Shown: positions 1-9,409, counted from the first letter of the stretch. The stretch is DNA of 64,000 nt from Novosphingobium sp. CECT 9465 (GCF_920987055.1 NZ_CAKLBX010000001.1:434001-498000); one strand, 5' to 3'. Notes: generated by a model not told the origin, from the sequence alone. A program made the numbers and translations.

Positions 1-530
1 CCGAGTTGTTCTTCAACGATGTCAAGGTGCCCAAGGCCAACATGCTTGGCGATCCGGGCCAGGGTTTCCGCTATCTTGCCCGTTTCCTCGCGCAGGAGCG
101 GCTGGTCGCGGCTATCGGCTTCATGGCTACCGCGCAGACCGCGTTCGACATCACGCTGGATTACGTCAAGGAACGCAAGGCGTTCGGCAAGCCGATCGGC
201 GCATTCCAGAACACCCGTTTCAAGATGGCGACGATGCGCACCGAACTCGATGCCGCACAGACCTATATCGACCAGCTGGTTCTGCTCCTGAACGCAGGGG
301 AGCTTTCCGCTGAAGACGCATCGGGTGCCAAACTTCTTGCATCGGAGCTTGAAGGCCGGGTGATGGACGAATGCGTCCAGTTCCATGGCGGTGCCGGTTA
401 CATGGAAGAATACCGGATCAGCCGCATGTACACCGACGCGCGCATCAGCCGGATCTTTGCCGGTACTTCGGAAATCATGCGCGAAATCATTGGTCGCGGA
501 TTGGGTCTCGACGAACGCAAGCTGTCCTGA
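1..530 (+). CDS. Acyl-CoA dehydrogenase, C-terminal part (5' end outside window)
   Basis: The reading frame is already open at the left edge and ends with TGA at 528-530, leaving about 175 residues. These correspond to the end of the middle beta domain and the C-terminal helical domain of an FAD acyl-CoA dehydrogenase. Typical motifs are KERKAFGKPIGAFQ, the FHGGAGYMEEY segment and the terminal RIFAGTSEIM. The residue that is Glu in medium-chain enzymes is Ala here (FAGT), while QERLVAA carries the Glu used as base in long-chain/isovaleryl-type enzymes, so the base is probably that Glu. It would introduce a 2,3-double bond into an acyl-CoA. The next gene starts 6 bp downstream, so it leads an operon with the esterases and MaoC/SDR genes. 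Confidence 0.93.
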   Translation, partial: ELFFNDVKVPKANMLGDPGQGFRYLARFLAQERLVAAIGFMATAQTAFDITLDYVKERKAFGKPIGAFQNTRFKMATMRTELDAAQTYIDQLVLLLNAGELSAEDASGAKLLASELEGRVMDECVQFHGGAGYMEEYRISRMYTDARISRIFAGTSEIMREIIGRGLGLDERKLS

Positions 531-535
531 TCGGG

Positions 536-1495
536 ATGACTACGCGTCATCTGGTCGATCCGGCGCTGTTGCCGCTGATCGATTCCATGCCGCCAATGCA
601 GCTGTCGGACGCCACCCTGCCGATGATCCAGGCGGCTCTGCCGGCCATGGTCAAATCGGTGCCCTTGCCTGATCTTCCGGTCACCATCGGTGATGTGATG
701 GTGCCTTCAGGCGAGGGCGACCGCACGATCCGCTGCATGATCGTGCGCCCCGATGCAATGGCGGACAACGCACCTGCGATTCTGCACATGCACGGCGGCG
801 GGCATGTGCTGGGCATGCCCGAAATGAATGCCGGAACGCTGATGCAGTGGGCCGATGCGTTGGACTGCCTGATTGTGTCGGTCGATTATCGGCTCTCGCC
901 CGAAACCCGCTTTCCCGGCGCTATCGAGGATTGTTATGCCGCGCTGGGCTGGCTGCATGGAGAGGCTGATGCTCTGGGCATCGATCCCGCGCGAATCGCC
1001 GTCAGTGGTGAAAGTGCGGGCGGCGCGCTTGCCGCAGGGCTTGCCCTGCTGGCGCGTGACCGGGGCGAATTTGCGATTGCCTTCCAGCATCTTGAACAGC
1101 CACGGCTTGATGATCGCACCGCGACGTCGGCCACGCCCAATCCCTGTACCGGCGAATTTGTGTGGACGCGTGAGAGCAGCCACTATTGCTGGATCGCGCA
1201 ACTGGGCAAGGAGCCGGGCGGTGACGATACCTCGCCCTATGCCGCCCCGGCGCGGGCGAGCGACCTTTCCGGCTTGCCCCGTACGTTCATCGCCGTCGGC
1301 GCGCTCGACTTGTTCGTGGACGAATGCCTGGATTATGCACACCGCCTGATCCGCGCCGGGGTGCCGACCGAATTGCATGTCTATCCCGGATGCATGCACG
1401 GCTTTGGCATGGCCCGCGAAAGCGGTCCCGCGCAGCGGGCACAGGCGGATAACCTTGCCGCTTTTCGCGCTGCGTTCGCTCCGGTACGCTCGTAA
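536..1495 (+). CDS. Alpha/beta hydrolase, HSL-type esterase/lipase (copy 1)
   Basis: A 319-residue hydrolase of the hormone-sensitive-lipase family. The oxyanion-hole motif HGGG is at residues 86-89 and the nucleophile elbow GESAGG is centred on Ser160; a late Asp (ALDLFVDE) and His (PGCMHGF) complete the triad. The ATG at 536 is chosen because it follows the previous stop by 5 bp and because the next gene starts with the same ten residues (MTTRHLVDPA), showing tandem duplication. Substrate is unknown; ester or lactone hydrolysis of a pathway intermediate is likely from the context. A longer frame exists upstream but runs inside the dehydrogenase gene. Confidence 0.9.
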   Translation: MTTRHLVDPALLPLIDSMPPMQLSDATLPMIQAALPAMVKSVPLPDLPVTIGDVMVPSGEGDRTIRCMIVRPDAMADNAPAILHMHGGGHVLGMPEMNAGTLMQWADALDCLIVSVDYRLSPETRFPGAIEDCYAALGWLHGEADALGIDPARIAVSGESAGGALAAGLALLARDRGEFAIAFQHLEQPRLDDRTATSATPNPCTGEFVWTRESSHYCWIAQLGKEPGGDDTSPYAAPARASDLSGLPRTFIAVGALDLFVDECLDYAHRLIRAGVPTELHVYPGCMHGFGMARESGPAQRAQADNLAAFRAAFAPVRS

Positions 1496-1559
1496 CGCCG
1501 ATGTGCTCGTAACGAACGTGCAGGCTGCACATTATGACCAATATGCGGAGTGGAAACCG

Positions 1560-2504
1560 ATGACGACCCGGCATCTTGTAGATCCTGCAGTGCTGCCTGC
1601 GCTGGAGGCGTTTCCTTCGTTGCGCGCAACGCGCGAAAGCCTGCCTGCGATGCGCGCCACCATGGATGCGGTCATGGCCGCGGTGGCGGTCCCGGTTTTG
1701 CCGGTCGCGCCGCAAGAGGTCCATATTCCTTCGCCCGAAGGCCACCAGGTCCGGGCCATCCTGTTGCGCCCGGAAGGACTGGCAGGCGCGGTTCCCGCCA
1801 TCCTGCATATTCACGGCGGGGCATACATCATCGGTGCGCCGGAAATGAGTGTGCCCGAACTGGCTGAAACGGCTCAGCAACTTGGCGTGGCAATCCTGAG
1901 TGTGGACTATCGCCTGGCACCGGAGCATCCGTTTCCTGCCGGGATTGAGGACTGCTATACGGCGCTTGGGCACTTGCATGACAACGCGGCCGCGCTTGGC
2001 ATCGATCCGTCACGAATTGCGGTGATGGGCGAAAGCGCGGGCGGTGGACTGGCAGCGTCGCTGGCGTTGCTGGCGCGGGATCGGGGCGAATATGCGCTGG
2101 CGTTCCAGTTGCTCGATGCTCCGATGATGGATGACCGGACGTGTGTGCGGCCGCGCAATCCGGTGACGGGTGAGTTCATCTTTGCGCCTGAAGACAATCA
2201 TTTCGGCTGGAGCTGTCTTTTGAATGCTGAACCGGGCGGGCCTGATGTTTCCCCTTATGCCGCAGCGGCGCGCGCCACGCAGCTCGAAGGTCTGCCGCCA
2301 ACGCTGATCGCCACGGGCGCGCTCGATCTTTTTCTGGATGAGAATGTCGACTATGCGATGCGCCTGATTGCAGCTGGAGTGGCGGTAGAACTGCACATTT
2401 ATCCCGGATGCCCGCATGGTTATGTGATTGCAGCCGATGCGCCGGTTTCGAAACGCGCACTCGCCGATAAGCGCGCTGCGCTTCGCCGTGGGCTGGCGAT
2501 CTGA
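1560..2504 (+). CDS. Alpha/beta hydrolase, HSL-type esterase/lipase (copy 2)
   Basis: A 314-residue paralog of the gene just upstream, sharing its N-terminus MTTRHLVDPA and overall layout. The oxyanion motif reads HGGA (85-88) instead of HGGG, and the nucleophile elbow is GESAGG with Ser159. The catalytic Asp/His region is ALDLFLDE then PGCPHGY. The ATG at 1560 has a GGAG element about ten bases upstream. Its stop overlaps the next start (TGATG), so it is translationally coupled to the MaoC gene. The differing oxyanion residue suggests the two copies have diverged in substrate; the substrate cannot be named. Confidence 0.9.
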   Translation: MTTRHLVDPAVLPALEAFPSLRATRESLPAMRATMDAVMAAVAVPVLPVAPQEVHIPSPEGHQVRAILLRPEGLAGAVPAILHIHGGAYIIGAPEMSVPELAETAQQLGVAILSVDYRLAPEHPFPAGIEDCYTALGHLHDNAAALGIDPSRIAVMGESAGGGLAASLALLARDRGEYALAFQLLDAPMMDDRTCVRPRNPVTGEFIFAPEDNHFGWSCLLNAEPGGPDVSPYAAAARATQLEGLPPTLIATGALDLFLDENVDYAMRLIAAGVAVELHIYPGCPHGYVIAADAPVSKRALADKRAALRRGLAI

Positions 2505-3394
2505 TGCCCGTCCTCGATGTAGAGCGCCTGCGGGCTTACAAAGTCCCCGAAGCGCACGATCTGTTCGATCCGCGCGACGCCATCCTTTATGCCTTGGGCA
2601 CTGGTGCGGGTCTGTCTGCCGATGTCGATGAACTGGACTTTGTGTTCGAACGGAACCTGAAGCCCTTGCCGACGATGGCCTTTGTCATGGGTACGGCAGG
2701 TTTCTGGCTGATGGATCCGGCGGTTGGCCTTGATTGGCCGCGCGTCCTGCACGGCGAACAATCGCTGGTGCTGCATCGCCCGCTTGAAGCGCAGGAAGAA
2801 CTGGTAGGATCGACCCGGATCGGCGAAATTGCCGACAAAGGCCCCGGTAAACCGGCCATGTTCCGGGCCTATCGCACATTGAGGGAACTTGGCGGCGCCA
2901 TCGTTGCTGAAATGTCCGAGCTTTGGATCTTGCGTGAGGCAGGTGGCTTTGGCGGCGATCGGAATCTGCCGGGTTCCGATCGCATGGTCATGCCCGATGG
3001 TCCTCCGGCATTCAGCCTCGATTTGCCGACGAGCCGGCAGCAGGCGCTTGTCTATCGCTTGTCGGGGGATCGCAATCCGCTGCATGTCAGCCCAGAAACG
3101 GCCAGGCTGGGGGGGTTTGACCAACCGATCCTGCACGGGCTATCCACGCTCGGCCTGGTAGCACGGGCGCTGATCCACCTGCATTGCAAGGGTGATCCGC
3201 AGCGGCTTTCGGCAATTGCGGCGCGGTTCACCGCTCCGGTCTTTCCGGGTGAAACCGTGCGGACGCAAAGCTGGCGGGAGGGTGATCGGATCGTATTCAG
3301 AGCCATTGCGCTGGAGCGGGACACGATCGTTATCGACGGCGGTACGGCAAGCATCGATCGCTTTGCCGACCAGCAAACAGGAGAAATTGCTTGA
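2504..3394 (+). CDS. MaoC-type (R)-specific enoyl-CoA hydratase (hydratase 2, double hot-dog)
   Basis: A 296-residue protein, the size of a double hot-dog hydratase 2 as in the peroxisomal multifunctional enzyme MFE-2. The second half carries the hydratase-2 signature YRLSGDRNPLH (184-194), with the catalytic Asp189 and His194; the N-terminal half lacks these and should form the acyl-binding hot dog. The enzyme would hydrate trans-2-enoyl-CoA to (3R)-hydroxyacyl-CoA. It overlaps the esterase stop by one base and the following SDR start by four (TTGA), so hydratase and dehydrogenase are coupled. Confidence 0.9.
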   Translation: MPVLDVERLRAYKVPEAHDLFDPRDAILYALGTGAGLSADVDELDFVFERNLKPLPTMAFVMGTAGFWLMDPAVGLDWPRVLHGEQSLVLHRPLEAQEELVGSTRIGEIADKGPGKPAMFRAYRTLRELGGAIVAEMSELWILREAGGFGGDRNLPGSDRMVMPDGPPAFSLDLPTSRQQALVYRLSGDRNPLHVSPETARLGGFDQPILHGLSTLGLVARALIHLHCKGDPQRLSAIAARFTAPVFPGETVRTQSWREGDRIVFRAIALERDTIVIDGGTASIDRFADQQTGEIA

Positions 3395-4218
3395 GTACCC
3401 TCCACGGCAAAGTTGCACTGGTTTCCGGTTCGGGGCGCGGCATCGGCAAGGCTATCGCCCTTCGGCTCGCCAAGGCGGGCGCAAATGTGGTGGTCAACGA
3501 TCTGGACGAATCCTTCGCCAACGAAACGGCGGCCGAAATCGAGGCGCTTGGTGCGCGAGCGGTTGTCTGCTGCGGCGACGTGACGACCCCAGACTTTGGC
3601 GACCGCTTTGTTGGTGCCGCAGTGGAAGCATTTGGCACGATCGACATCATCATCAACAACGCGGGCTATGCCTGGGATTCGGTCATCCAGAAGACCAGTG
3701 ATGAACAATGGATGGCGATGATCGACGTCCATCTGACTGCACCGTTCCGTATCCTGCGCGCCGCGCAACCCATCATTGCCAATGCTGCCAAGGCAGAAAT
3801 CGCCGCCAACGGTCGCGCCACGCGGCGTACGGTGGTGAACATTTCATCGGTTGCTGGCCTTGGCGGAAACCCCGGACAGAGCGGCTATGCGGCTGGCAAA
3901 GCAGGAATTGTCGGCCTTACCAAGACCTTGTGCAAGGAATGGGGGCGGTACAACGTCTGCGTCAACGCCGTTGCCTTTGGCGCAATCATGACCCGGATGA
4001 CCGCCGGGGAAGCCGGTTCTTCGACGATCACGGTCAAGGACCGGGAAATCAAGGCCGGTGTCAGCGATGAAATCCTTGAGGCCATGGAAAAAGGCATTCC
4101 GCTGGGCCGGGCGGGCACTCCTGATGAAGCGGCAGGTGCGGTGTTCATGCTGTGCCTGCCCGATGCAGACTATATTTCCGGCCAGGTGATCGTTGCCGGA
4201 GGCGGCTGGTCGCTCTGA
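3391..4218 (+). CDS. SDR, probable (3R)-hydroxyacyl-CoA dehydrogenase
   Basis: A 275-residue classical short-chain dehydrogenase. The nucleotide-binding glycines are SGSGRGIG (12-19), followed by NNAG, the catalytic Ser in NISS and the YAAGK motif. The long insertion before NISS and the pairing with a hydratase-2 match the dehydrogenase part of peroxisomal MFE-2, so oxidation of a (3R)-hydroxyacyl-CoA is the best guess. The start is TTG at 3391, inside a TTGA overlap with the hydratase stop, with AGGAG eight bases upstream. The specific substrate is inferred from neighbours. Confidence 0.88.
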   Translation: MSTLHGKVALVSGSGRGIGKAIALRLAKAGANVVVNDLDESFANETAAEIEALGARAVVCCGDVTTPDFGDRFVGAAVEAFGTIDIIINNAGYAWDSVIQKTSDEQWMAMIDVHLTAPFRILRAAQPIIANAAKAEIAANGRATRRTVVNISSVAGLGGNPGQSGYAAGKAGIVGLTKTLCKEWGRYNVCVNAVAFGAIMTRMTAGEAGSSTITVKDREIKAGVSDEILEAMEKGIPLGRAGTPDEAAGAVFMLCLPDADYISGQVIVAGGGWSL

Positions 4219-4240
4219 CCGGCGACAACGCCCTGTCATG

Positions 4241-4268
4241 CCCGACCCTGCCAACAGGCAGGTTCGGG
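4241..4268 (+). other. Intercistronic hairpin
   Basis: Two 12-base arms with one mismatch (CCCGACCCTGCC and GGCAGGTTCGGG) flank an AACA loop between the SDR and the molybdoenzyme gene. No T-run follows, so it may be an mRNA-stabilising or attenuating hairpin rather than a terminator. Confidence 0.5.
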
Positions 4269-4314
4269 AAGGGCGCATGACCAGTCACTTGATCGCAAGA
4301 GGAGTCTGGATGCC

Positions 4315-6537
4315 ATGACGGTCAGCGAAGCCGCAACTATCGAAACACGCTTTGGAATCTGCAAGGTATGCTGGGCGGGATGCCCCGTTGAAGTGACCGT
4401 TGAAGGCGGCCGCGCGACCAAGGTGGTCGGAGATCGCCAATCACCGATCTATGGCGGCTATACTTGCCCCAAAGGCCGGGCGATGCCCGAAGCCCACTAT
4501 TCGCCCACCAGAGTGTTGCATCCCCGCAAGCGCATGCCTGACGGCAGTTACATCGAAATTCCGATGGAGCAGGCGCTGTCCGAGATTGCCGCCCGGATTG
4601 AGGCGATTTCGGCGGAGCATGGGGCTGAAGCTATCGCCGTCTATCCTGGCAACGGAAATCTGACCAATCCGATCAATCCGGTGATCGGCGCCATGTTCAT
4701 CATGGCGATGGGCACATACCCGGACCGCTTCTTTTCAGTTCAGACCATCGATCAGGCGGGCAAAGTCATCGCGCAGGCGTTGCACGGCCGCTGGATCGCA
4801 GGGCCGCAGCCCTTTTCCACTGCCAAGACCTGGATCATGGTCGGCACCAATCCGGTCATTTCCAAGCAGGGCGTCATGGTCAATCCCGGCCAGACCGTGA
4901 AGCAGGCGGTGAAGAACGGGATGAAGCTGATCGTGATCGATCCGCGCGCCACTGAATCGACTGCACATGCCTTTCTGCATATCGCGCCACAACCCGGCCA
5001 GGATGCCAGCATTCTGGCGGGAATCCTCCACGTTATCCTTAACGAAGGGCTATACGACGCAGACTTTGTGGCCGCCAATGCCATCGGCATCGATGTGCTG
5101 AAGGCTGCAACAGCGCCCTTCACGCCCGAACATGTTGCCTCCACTGCAGGAATCAGTGCCGAAGATGTCGTGCTGGCAGCACGCACTTTTGCCGCAGCTG
5201 AAAGCGGTTGCGTGGTGACCGCCACGGGCGCGCATTTCCCCCTTCATGGAACGCTTTGCGAATATCTGGCGCTTAGCCTGAATACCGTATGCGGTCGCTG
5301 GGTGCGCGCAGGTGAAGCGCATGCCCAGCCCCACGTCCTGCTGCCCGAAGTCGATATTCGCGCCCAACCCCACGCCCCTTATCAGCCATGGGACTTCAGC
5401 AAGACCAGCCGCATCAATGCCTTGCCGCAGACCGTGGTGGGCGCCCCGACCGGTACTTTACCTGACGAAATCCTGACGCCTGGACCGGGCCAGGTGCGGG
5501 CGTTGATCTGTTCCGGCAGCAATCCCGCCGTTTCCCTGCCCGATCAGAATCGTGCAGGCCGCGCACTGGCTTCGCTCGATCTGCTGGTGGCGATTGATGT
5601 CGAAATGTCGAACACGGCGCGCATGGCGCATTACGTGATCCCGGACAAGATGGCGCTGGAGACACCTGCCTGTTCGCAATTCTCTGAATCAATGAAGTAT
5701 TATGGCATCTGGACTGGCGGCTACGAACAGCCTTACGCCCAATATGCTCCCGCCGTGGTTGAACCGCCAGCAGGGTCTGACACCATCGAAAGCTGGGAGT
5801 TTTTCTACGAACTGGCAAAGCGGCTTGGCAAGCAGATCACGTATTTTGGCAATGCGGCCGGCACCGGCCAGCACTGGGACAAGGCACCCGTCGCGTTTCC
5901 ATTGCCGCTGGAACGTCGGCCCACGACCGAGGAGATGTTCGAGGCCATGTGCGCAGGTTCCCGTGTACCACTGGCCGAGGTCAAGCAGCACCGGCACGGC
6001 AATGTGTTCGGTGATCTCAGCCTGACGGTCCTGCCGCGCGCTGACGATTGCACCGCCATGCTGCAATTGGGCGATCCTACAATGATGGCCGAACTTGGGG
6101 TCGTCTTCACCAATCGCGGTGACACGGCGAATCCGAGTGATGAATTTCCGCTTATGCTTATTCCGCGCCGCGCGAATGAAATGATGAATTCAATCGGGCG
6201 GACCAATCCCAAGCTGGCTGCACGGCGCACCCATAACCCGGCATATCTCAATCCCGCGGATATCGCTCATTTCGGGATGGCATCGGGGGACATTATCAGC
6301 ATCCGTTCCCGGCATGGCGAGATCAAGGGCGTTGTCGAAGCGGAGCCGCGCCTTCGCGCCGGGACGCTTTCGATGTCTCACTGCTTCGGTACGAACCCCG
6401 ATGAAGTGGATGACCCGCTTGGGCAGGGCGGCTGCACCTCGCGCCTGATGGACGCCAATGCTGCCTTCGATCCGATATTCGGCCAGCCGCGCATGGGCGC
6501 CATTCCCGTCGCGATAGAAGCAGTCGTTCCGGCCTGA
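4315..6537 (+). CDS. Molybdopterin oxidoreductase (DMSO reductase superfamily), cytoplasmic
   Basis: A 740-residue bis-MGD enzyme. The N-terminal [4Fe-4S] motif is C16-x2-C19-x3-C23 with C51 in TCPKG, Lys53 being the usual electron-relay residue. The MGD-binding segments (MVGTNPVISKQG near 175, ICSGSNPAVSLPDQ near 400) and the C-terminal molydopterin dinucleotide-binding domain (MLIPRR, LNPADIAHFGMASGDIISIRSRHG) are complete. No Tat signal is seen. In the region where formate dehydrogenase or acetylene hydratase has its Cys/Sec ligand the sequence reads SVQTIDQAGK, without Cys. The start follows an AGGAG at ten bases. Reaction unknown: hydroxylation, hydration or oxidation of a pathway intermediate are possible. 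Confidence 0.9.
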   Translation: MTVSEAATIETRFGICKVCWAGCPVEVTVEGGRATKVVGDRQSPIYGGYTCPKGRAMPEAHYSPTRVLHPRKRMPDGSYIEIPMEQALSEIAARIEAISAEHGAEAIAVYPGNGNLTNPINPVIGAMFIMAMGTYPDRFFSVQTIDQAGKVIAQALHGRWIAGPQPFSTAKTWIMVGTNPVISKQGVMVNPGQTVKQAVKNGMKLIVIDPRATESTAHAFLHIAPQPGQDASILAGILHVILNEGLYDADFVAANAIGIDVLKAATAPFTPEHVASTAGISAEDVVLAARTFAAAESGCVVTATGAHFPLHGTLCEYLALSLNTVCGRWVRAGEAHAQPHVLLPEVDIRAQPHAPYQPWDFSKTSRINALPQTVVGAPTGTLPDEILTPGPGQVRALICSGSNPAVSLPDQNRAGRALASLDLLVAIDVEMSNTARMAHYVIPDKMALETPACSQFSESMKYYGIWTGGYEQPYAQYAPAVVEPPAGSDTIESWEFFYELAKRLGKQITYFGNAAGTGQHWDKAPVAFPLPLERRPTTEEMFEAMCAGSRVPLAEVKQHRHGNVFGDLSLTVLPRADDCTAMLQLGDPTMMAELGVVFTNRGDTANPSDEFPLMLIPRRANEMMNSIGRTNPKLAARRTHNPAYLNPADIAHFGMASGDIISIRSRHGEIKGVVEAEPRLRAGTLSMSHCFGTNPDEVDDPLGQGGCTSRLMDANAAFDPIFGQPRMGAIPVAIEAVVPA

Positions 6538-6724
6538 CGCCGGGTAGGGACCAGTGCGGCAGCTTGCTGCCTGCGCTAAGTGTAAACCACTATCACTTCT
6601 GTTGGTGCATCAATGCCAAGCCCTATCTACGGATAGGAAAAGATGATTGCGTTGCGCGCGCATTTGGTGAAAGAAGGCGCGCAAAGGCGATCATCAGAGT
6701 CGCTTGGCAGGAGAGTGCAGCATC
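6538..6724. promoter_or_regulatory. Regulator upstream region with two dyads
   Basis: The 187 bp before the LAL regulator contain CCTATC-TACG-GATAGG (6622-6637) and TTGCGCGC/GCGCGCAA arms (6652-6659 and 6677-6684). They could be operator sites or an mRNA hairpin; no clear sigma-70 promoter is recognised. Confidence 0.35.
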
Positions 6725-9409
6725 ATGGGTCTTGTCCCCACGACGATCATCCCCCCGCGCGCAACGTCAATAGTCGTTCCGCGCAAAGGCTTTCTCAACC
6801 TGGTCGAGCCGATTGCGCGCGCCCGGCTCGTCACGTTCTGCGCCCCTGCGGGCAGTGGCAAGACGACAGCGGCGCTCTATTGCCACAATCTGATGAAGGC
6901 AGAGGGCCGCCCGGCGCTGTGGCTTTCCGTCCGGGCGGGCATTCGGGATTTCCCGTCCTTCTTCGGCGCGCTGAAGGCGTCCGGCCTTGCGGCAGGGCTG
7001 GCCTGGGATGATCTGGCGGGCGATAGTTCCGAAGAAAGCTGGCTTGCAGCATTGGCGCAAGTGCATGAAAAGCCGCCGGTTCTGGTTATCGATGATGCGC
7101 ATTTGCTGCCGGTCCCGGTGCTGGATTTCATCAGTCAGGCCATTTCCAGCGCACGCGATGCAATGACCGTGATCCTGGTTTCCCGCGGGGCCTTGCCGAT
7201 CCCGGTGGCTCGCGCACGCTCGCTCGGTTTTCTGGTCGAAGTTGGCGCGTCCGAACTGGCATTTGACGACGATGAGGCAAGCGAACTGATCGCGCGCGTG
7301 GCGGGCGTTCCGGTCGATGCCGAAATCATGCAGCAGATCGTGCGCGATGCCCATGGCTGGGCGTCGGGACTGGTCATTGGCGGGGAACTTTACCGTCGCG
7401 AACTGGCGCGCGGCAAGACCTGGCAACCGTTATCGGACAACCTGCGCAGGGAGTTCACCAGTTATTTTTCCGAAGAGGTTCTGGCGCTCCAAACGCCGGA
7501 AATGCGGGACTTCCTTATAAACACCTGCATTCTCGAAGAATTGACCGGACCTTCGTGTGCCGCCGTGACTGGTGATGACAATGCGCGGGCCATGCTTGAC
7601 GATGCCTATCGCGCCGGCCTGTTTATCGATGCCATCGATGAGGAACGCAGCGTCTATGCCTATCACCCGCTGTTTCGCGCGATGGCACTTGGCCGCCTTT
7701 ATGAACGGGCGTTTGCCCGCGCGGCCGAAATTCACCGCCGCGCCAGCCGGTTCTTTGCCGGAAGAGGTGATCTGCTGAAGGCGCTGGAGCATGCCTCAGC
7801 CAGCGGCGATCAGGAGTTTCTGGCAGATCAGCTTGACCTCCTTGCCAATGATCTGACCACCGCAGGGCACCTCAATCGACTGGACGAAATTGCGACGGAA
7901 CTGCCATGGCCGGTTATCTCGACCAGGCCGATGCTGATCCTGGCGATGGCCTGGCGGCGTATTCGTCGGCTATCCTTCGCTTCAGCATCGCGGCTGATCG
8001 ATACTGCCATTGCCCTGCGCGACACACTTGCCGAACAGGGCAAGCTTGACAGCTATGCAGCGATTGGACTGGACCATCATATCCGCCATCGGCAGATCAT
8101 GCTCGCCGCCGCTCAGGATGATCTCAGCCGTGTCGAGCGTGATGCGGAACAGCTCATTTCCGAAATCGGTGATGATGAAGCCTATCTGAGTTGCACCCTT
8201 CTTGGGCAGGTCATTGTCGCACGGCGTGAGTTCTATCATTTTCACGATACACTCAAACTGGAGGCAGAGGTGCGCCGGGCGCTTGATCGGCAAGGTGCCG
8301 AATTCGCGTCGATCGCGCTGAAGTGTTCGATTGTCCCGACGCTGATGGCGCAAGGCAAAACCGGCATTGCGCGTCGTTTCAGTGAAGAAGCTTTGGCATC
8401 TGCCAATGCTCGTGATGCCGAAATTCCCGGCCTGGCGGCCTTGCCCGCGTTGCCATATGCCGAACTTCTCTACGAAATCGGGGAAATGGATGCGGCTGGC
8501 GAACTGGTTGAACGCTATTTGCCGGGAATCAGGCAATGGGGTCTCGTCGATCAGCTTGCTTCAGGGTATCTCGTGCGCGCGCGCCTGGCTTTTGCAAAGG
8601 ATGACAGCGTAACGGCATTGGCCGGACTTGAAGAAGCGCATCTTGTTGCCATCGAATGCGGTCTGGAGCGGCTTCGCGCCCATGTGGTGGCAGAGCAGGT
8701 CAGGATTCTGATAAAGTCGGGCCAGATCGACGAGGCCGAGGCAGCCCTGCGCGCTGTGGGCCAGTCTCTCGAAGAAGAGCCGGTCCCCACGCTGAACCCT
8801 TCGCGACGTCGTGAATGCCTTGCCATGGCGTGGATACGGATCGAGATGCAGCGCCACCGCCTGGCGCGCGCCTGCAAGGTCGCCACGCGATGGCTGGAAT
8901 TCGTGCGGCGCAGCGGCGCGGTCCGCTCGGCCGTTGAATTCGAGCTTCTGCTGGCAGAAATATTCGTGCTGCAGGGCAATCGTTCCAAAGCGCGGCGCGC
9001 GGTCCGTTCTGCGGTTGAACTGGCCGAACCTGCGGGCTGGATTCGCGTTTTCCTGGATGAGGGCGAAGTGATCACCGCCTTGTTGAGCGAAGCCTATGCC
9101 AATGGTCCGGCGCTTGATACCCGTGCTGACAAGTTTGCGGCGATGCTGGTGGCGCGGGTCGACAACGGTCCCCAGATCGATGTTGACGAAAGCGAAAGGG
9201 CGTTTGGCCTTACCGGACGCCTTGCCAGCCGCGAAGTCGATATCCTGATCATGGTTGGCGGCGGCTTGCGCAACCGCGAGATCGGCGAACGGCTTGGTCT
9301 CACCGAAGGCACGGTCAAGTGGTACATGCAGCAAATCTACGACAAGCTGGGTGTGCGCCGCCGTCCGCAAGCCGTGCTGCGCGCGCGCCAGTTCGGCATC
9401 CTGACTTAA
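6725..9409 (+). CDS. LuxR-family ATP-binding (LAL/MalT-type) transcriptional regulator
   Basis: An 894-residue STAND-type activator. Walker A is PAGSGKTT (41-48) and Walker B VLVIDD (119-124), followed by a long helical TPR-like region and a C-terminal LuxR helix-turn-helix (SREVDILIMVGGGLRNREIG ... GTVKWYMQQIYDKLGV). MalT-type proteins bind ATP and an inducer and then activate nearby promoters. The ATG at 6725 is chosen because AGGAGAG lies upstream; a longer TTG frame starts at 6704. It sits between the acyl-CoA block and the BKACE/racemase pair and is the most likely pathway activator on this side; its inducer is unknown. Confidence 0.92.
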   Translation: MGLVPTTIIPPRATSIVVPRKGFLNLVEPIARARLVTFCAPAGSGKTTAALYCHNLMKAEGRPALWLSVRAGIRDFPSFFGALKASGLAAGLAWDDLAGDSSEESWLAALAQVHEKPPVLVIDDAHLLPVPVLDFISQAISSARDAMTVILVSRGALPIPVARARSLGFLVEVGASELAFDDDEASELIARVAGVPVDAEIMQQIVRDAHGWASGLVIGGELYRRELARGKTWQPLSDNLRREFTSYFSEEVLALQTPEMRDFLINTCILEELTGPSCAAVTGDDNARAMLDDAYRAGLFIDAIDEERSVYAYHPLFRAMALGRLYERAFARAAEIHRRASRFFAGRGDLLKALEHASASGDQEFLADQLDLLANDLTTAGHLNRLDEIATELPWPVISTRPMLILAMAWRRIRRLSFASASRLIDTAIALRDTLAEQGKLDSYAAIGLDHHIRHRQIMLAAAQDDLSRVERDAEQLISEIGDDEAYLSCTLLGQVIVARREFYHFHDTLKLEAEVRRALDRQGAEFASIALKCSIVPTLMAQGKTGIARRFSEEALASANARDAEIPGLAALPALPYAELLYEIGEMDAAGELVERYLPGIRQWGLVDQLASGYLVRARLAFAKDDSVTALAGLEEAHLVAIECGLERLRAHVVAEQVRILIKSGQIDEAEAALRAVGQSLEEEPVPTLNPSRRRECLAMAWIRIEMQRHRLARACKVATRWLEFVRRSGAVRSAVEFELLLAEIFVLQGNRSKARRAVRSAVELAEPAGWIRVFLDEGEVITALLSEAYANGPALDTRADKFAAMLVARVDNGPQIDVDESERAFGLTGRLASREVDILIMVGGGLRNREIGERLGLTEGTVKWYMQQIYDKLGVRRRPQAVLRARQFGILT

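Noticed and set aside
4315..6537. Formate dehydrogenase assignment of the molybdoenzyme
   Set aside because: No Cys or Sec at the usual Mo-ligand position and no formate-dehydrogenase partner subunits nearby; left as an unassigned molybdopterin oxidoreductase.
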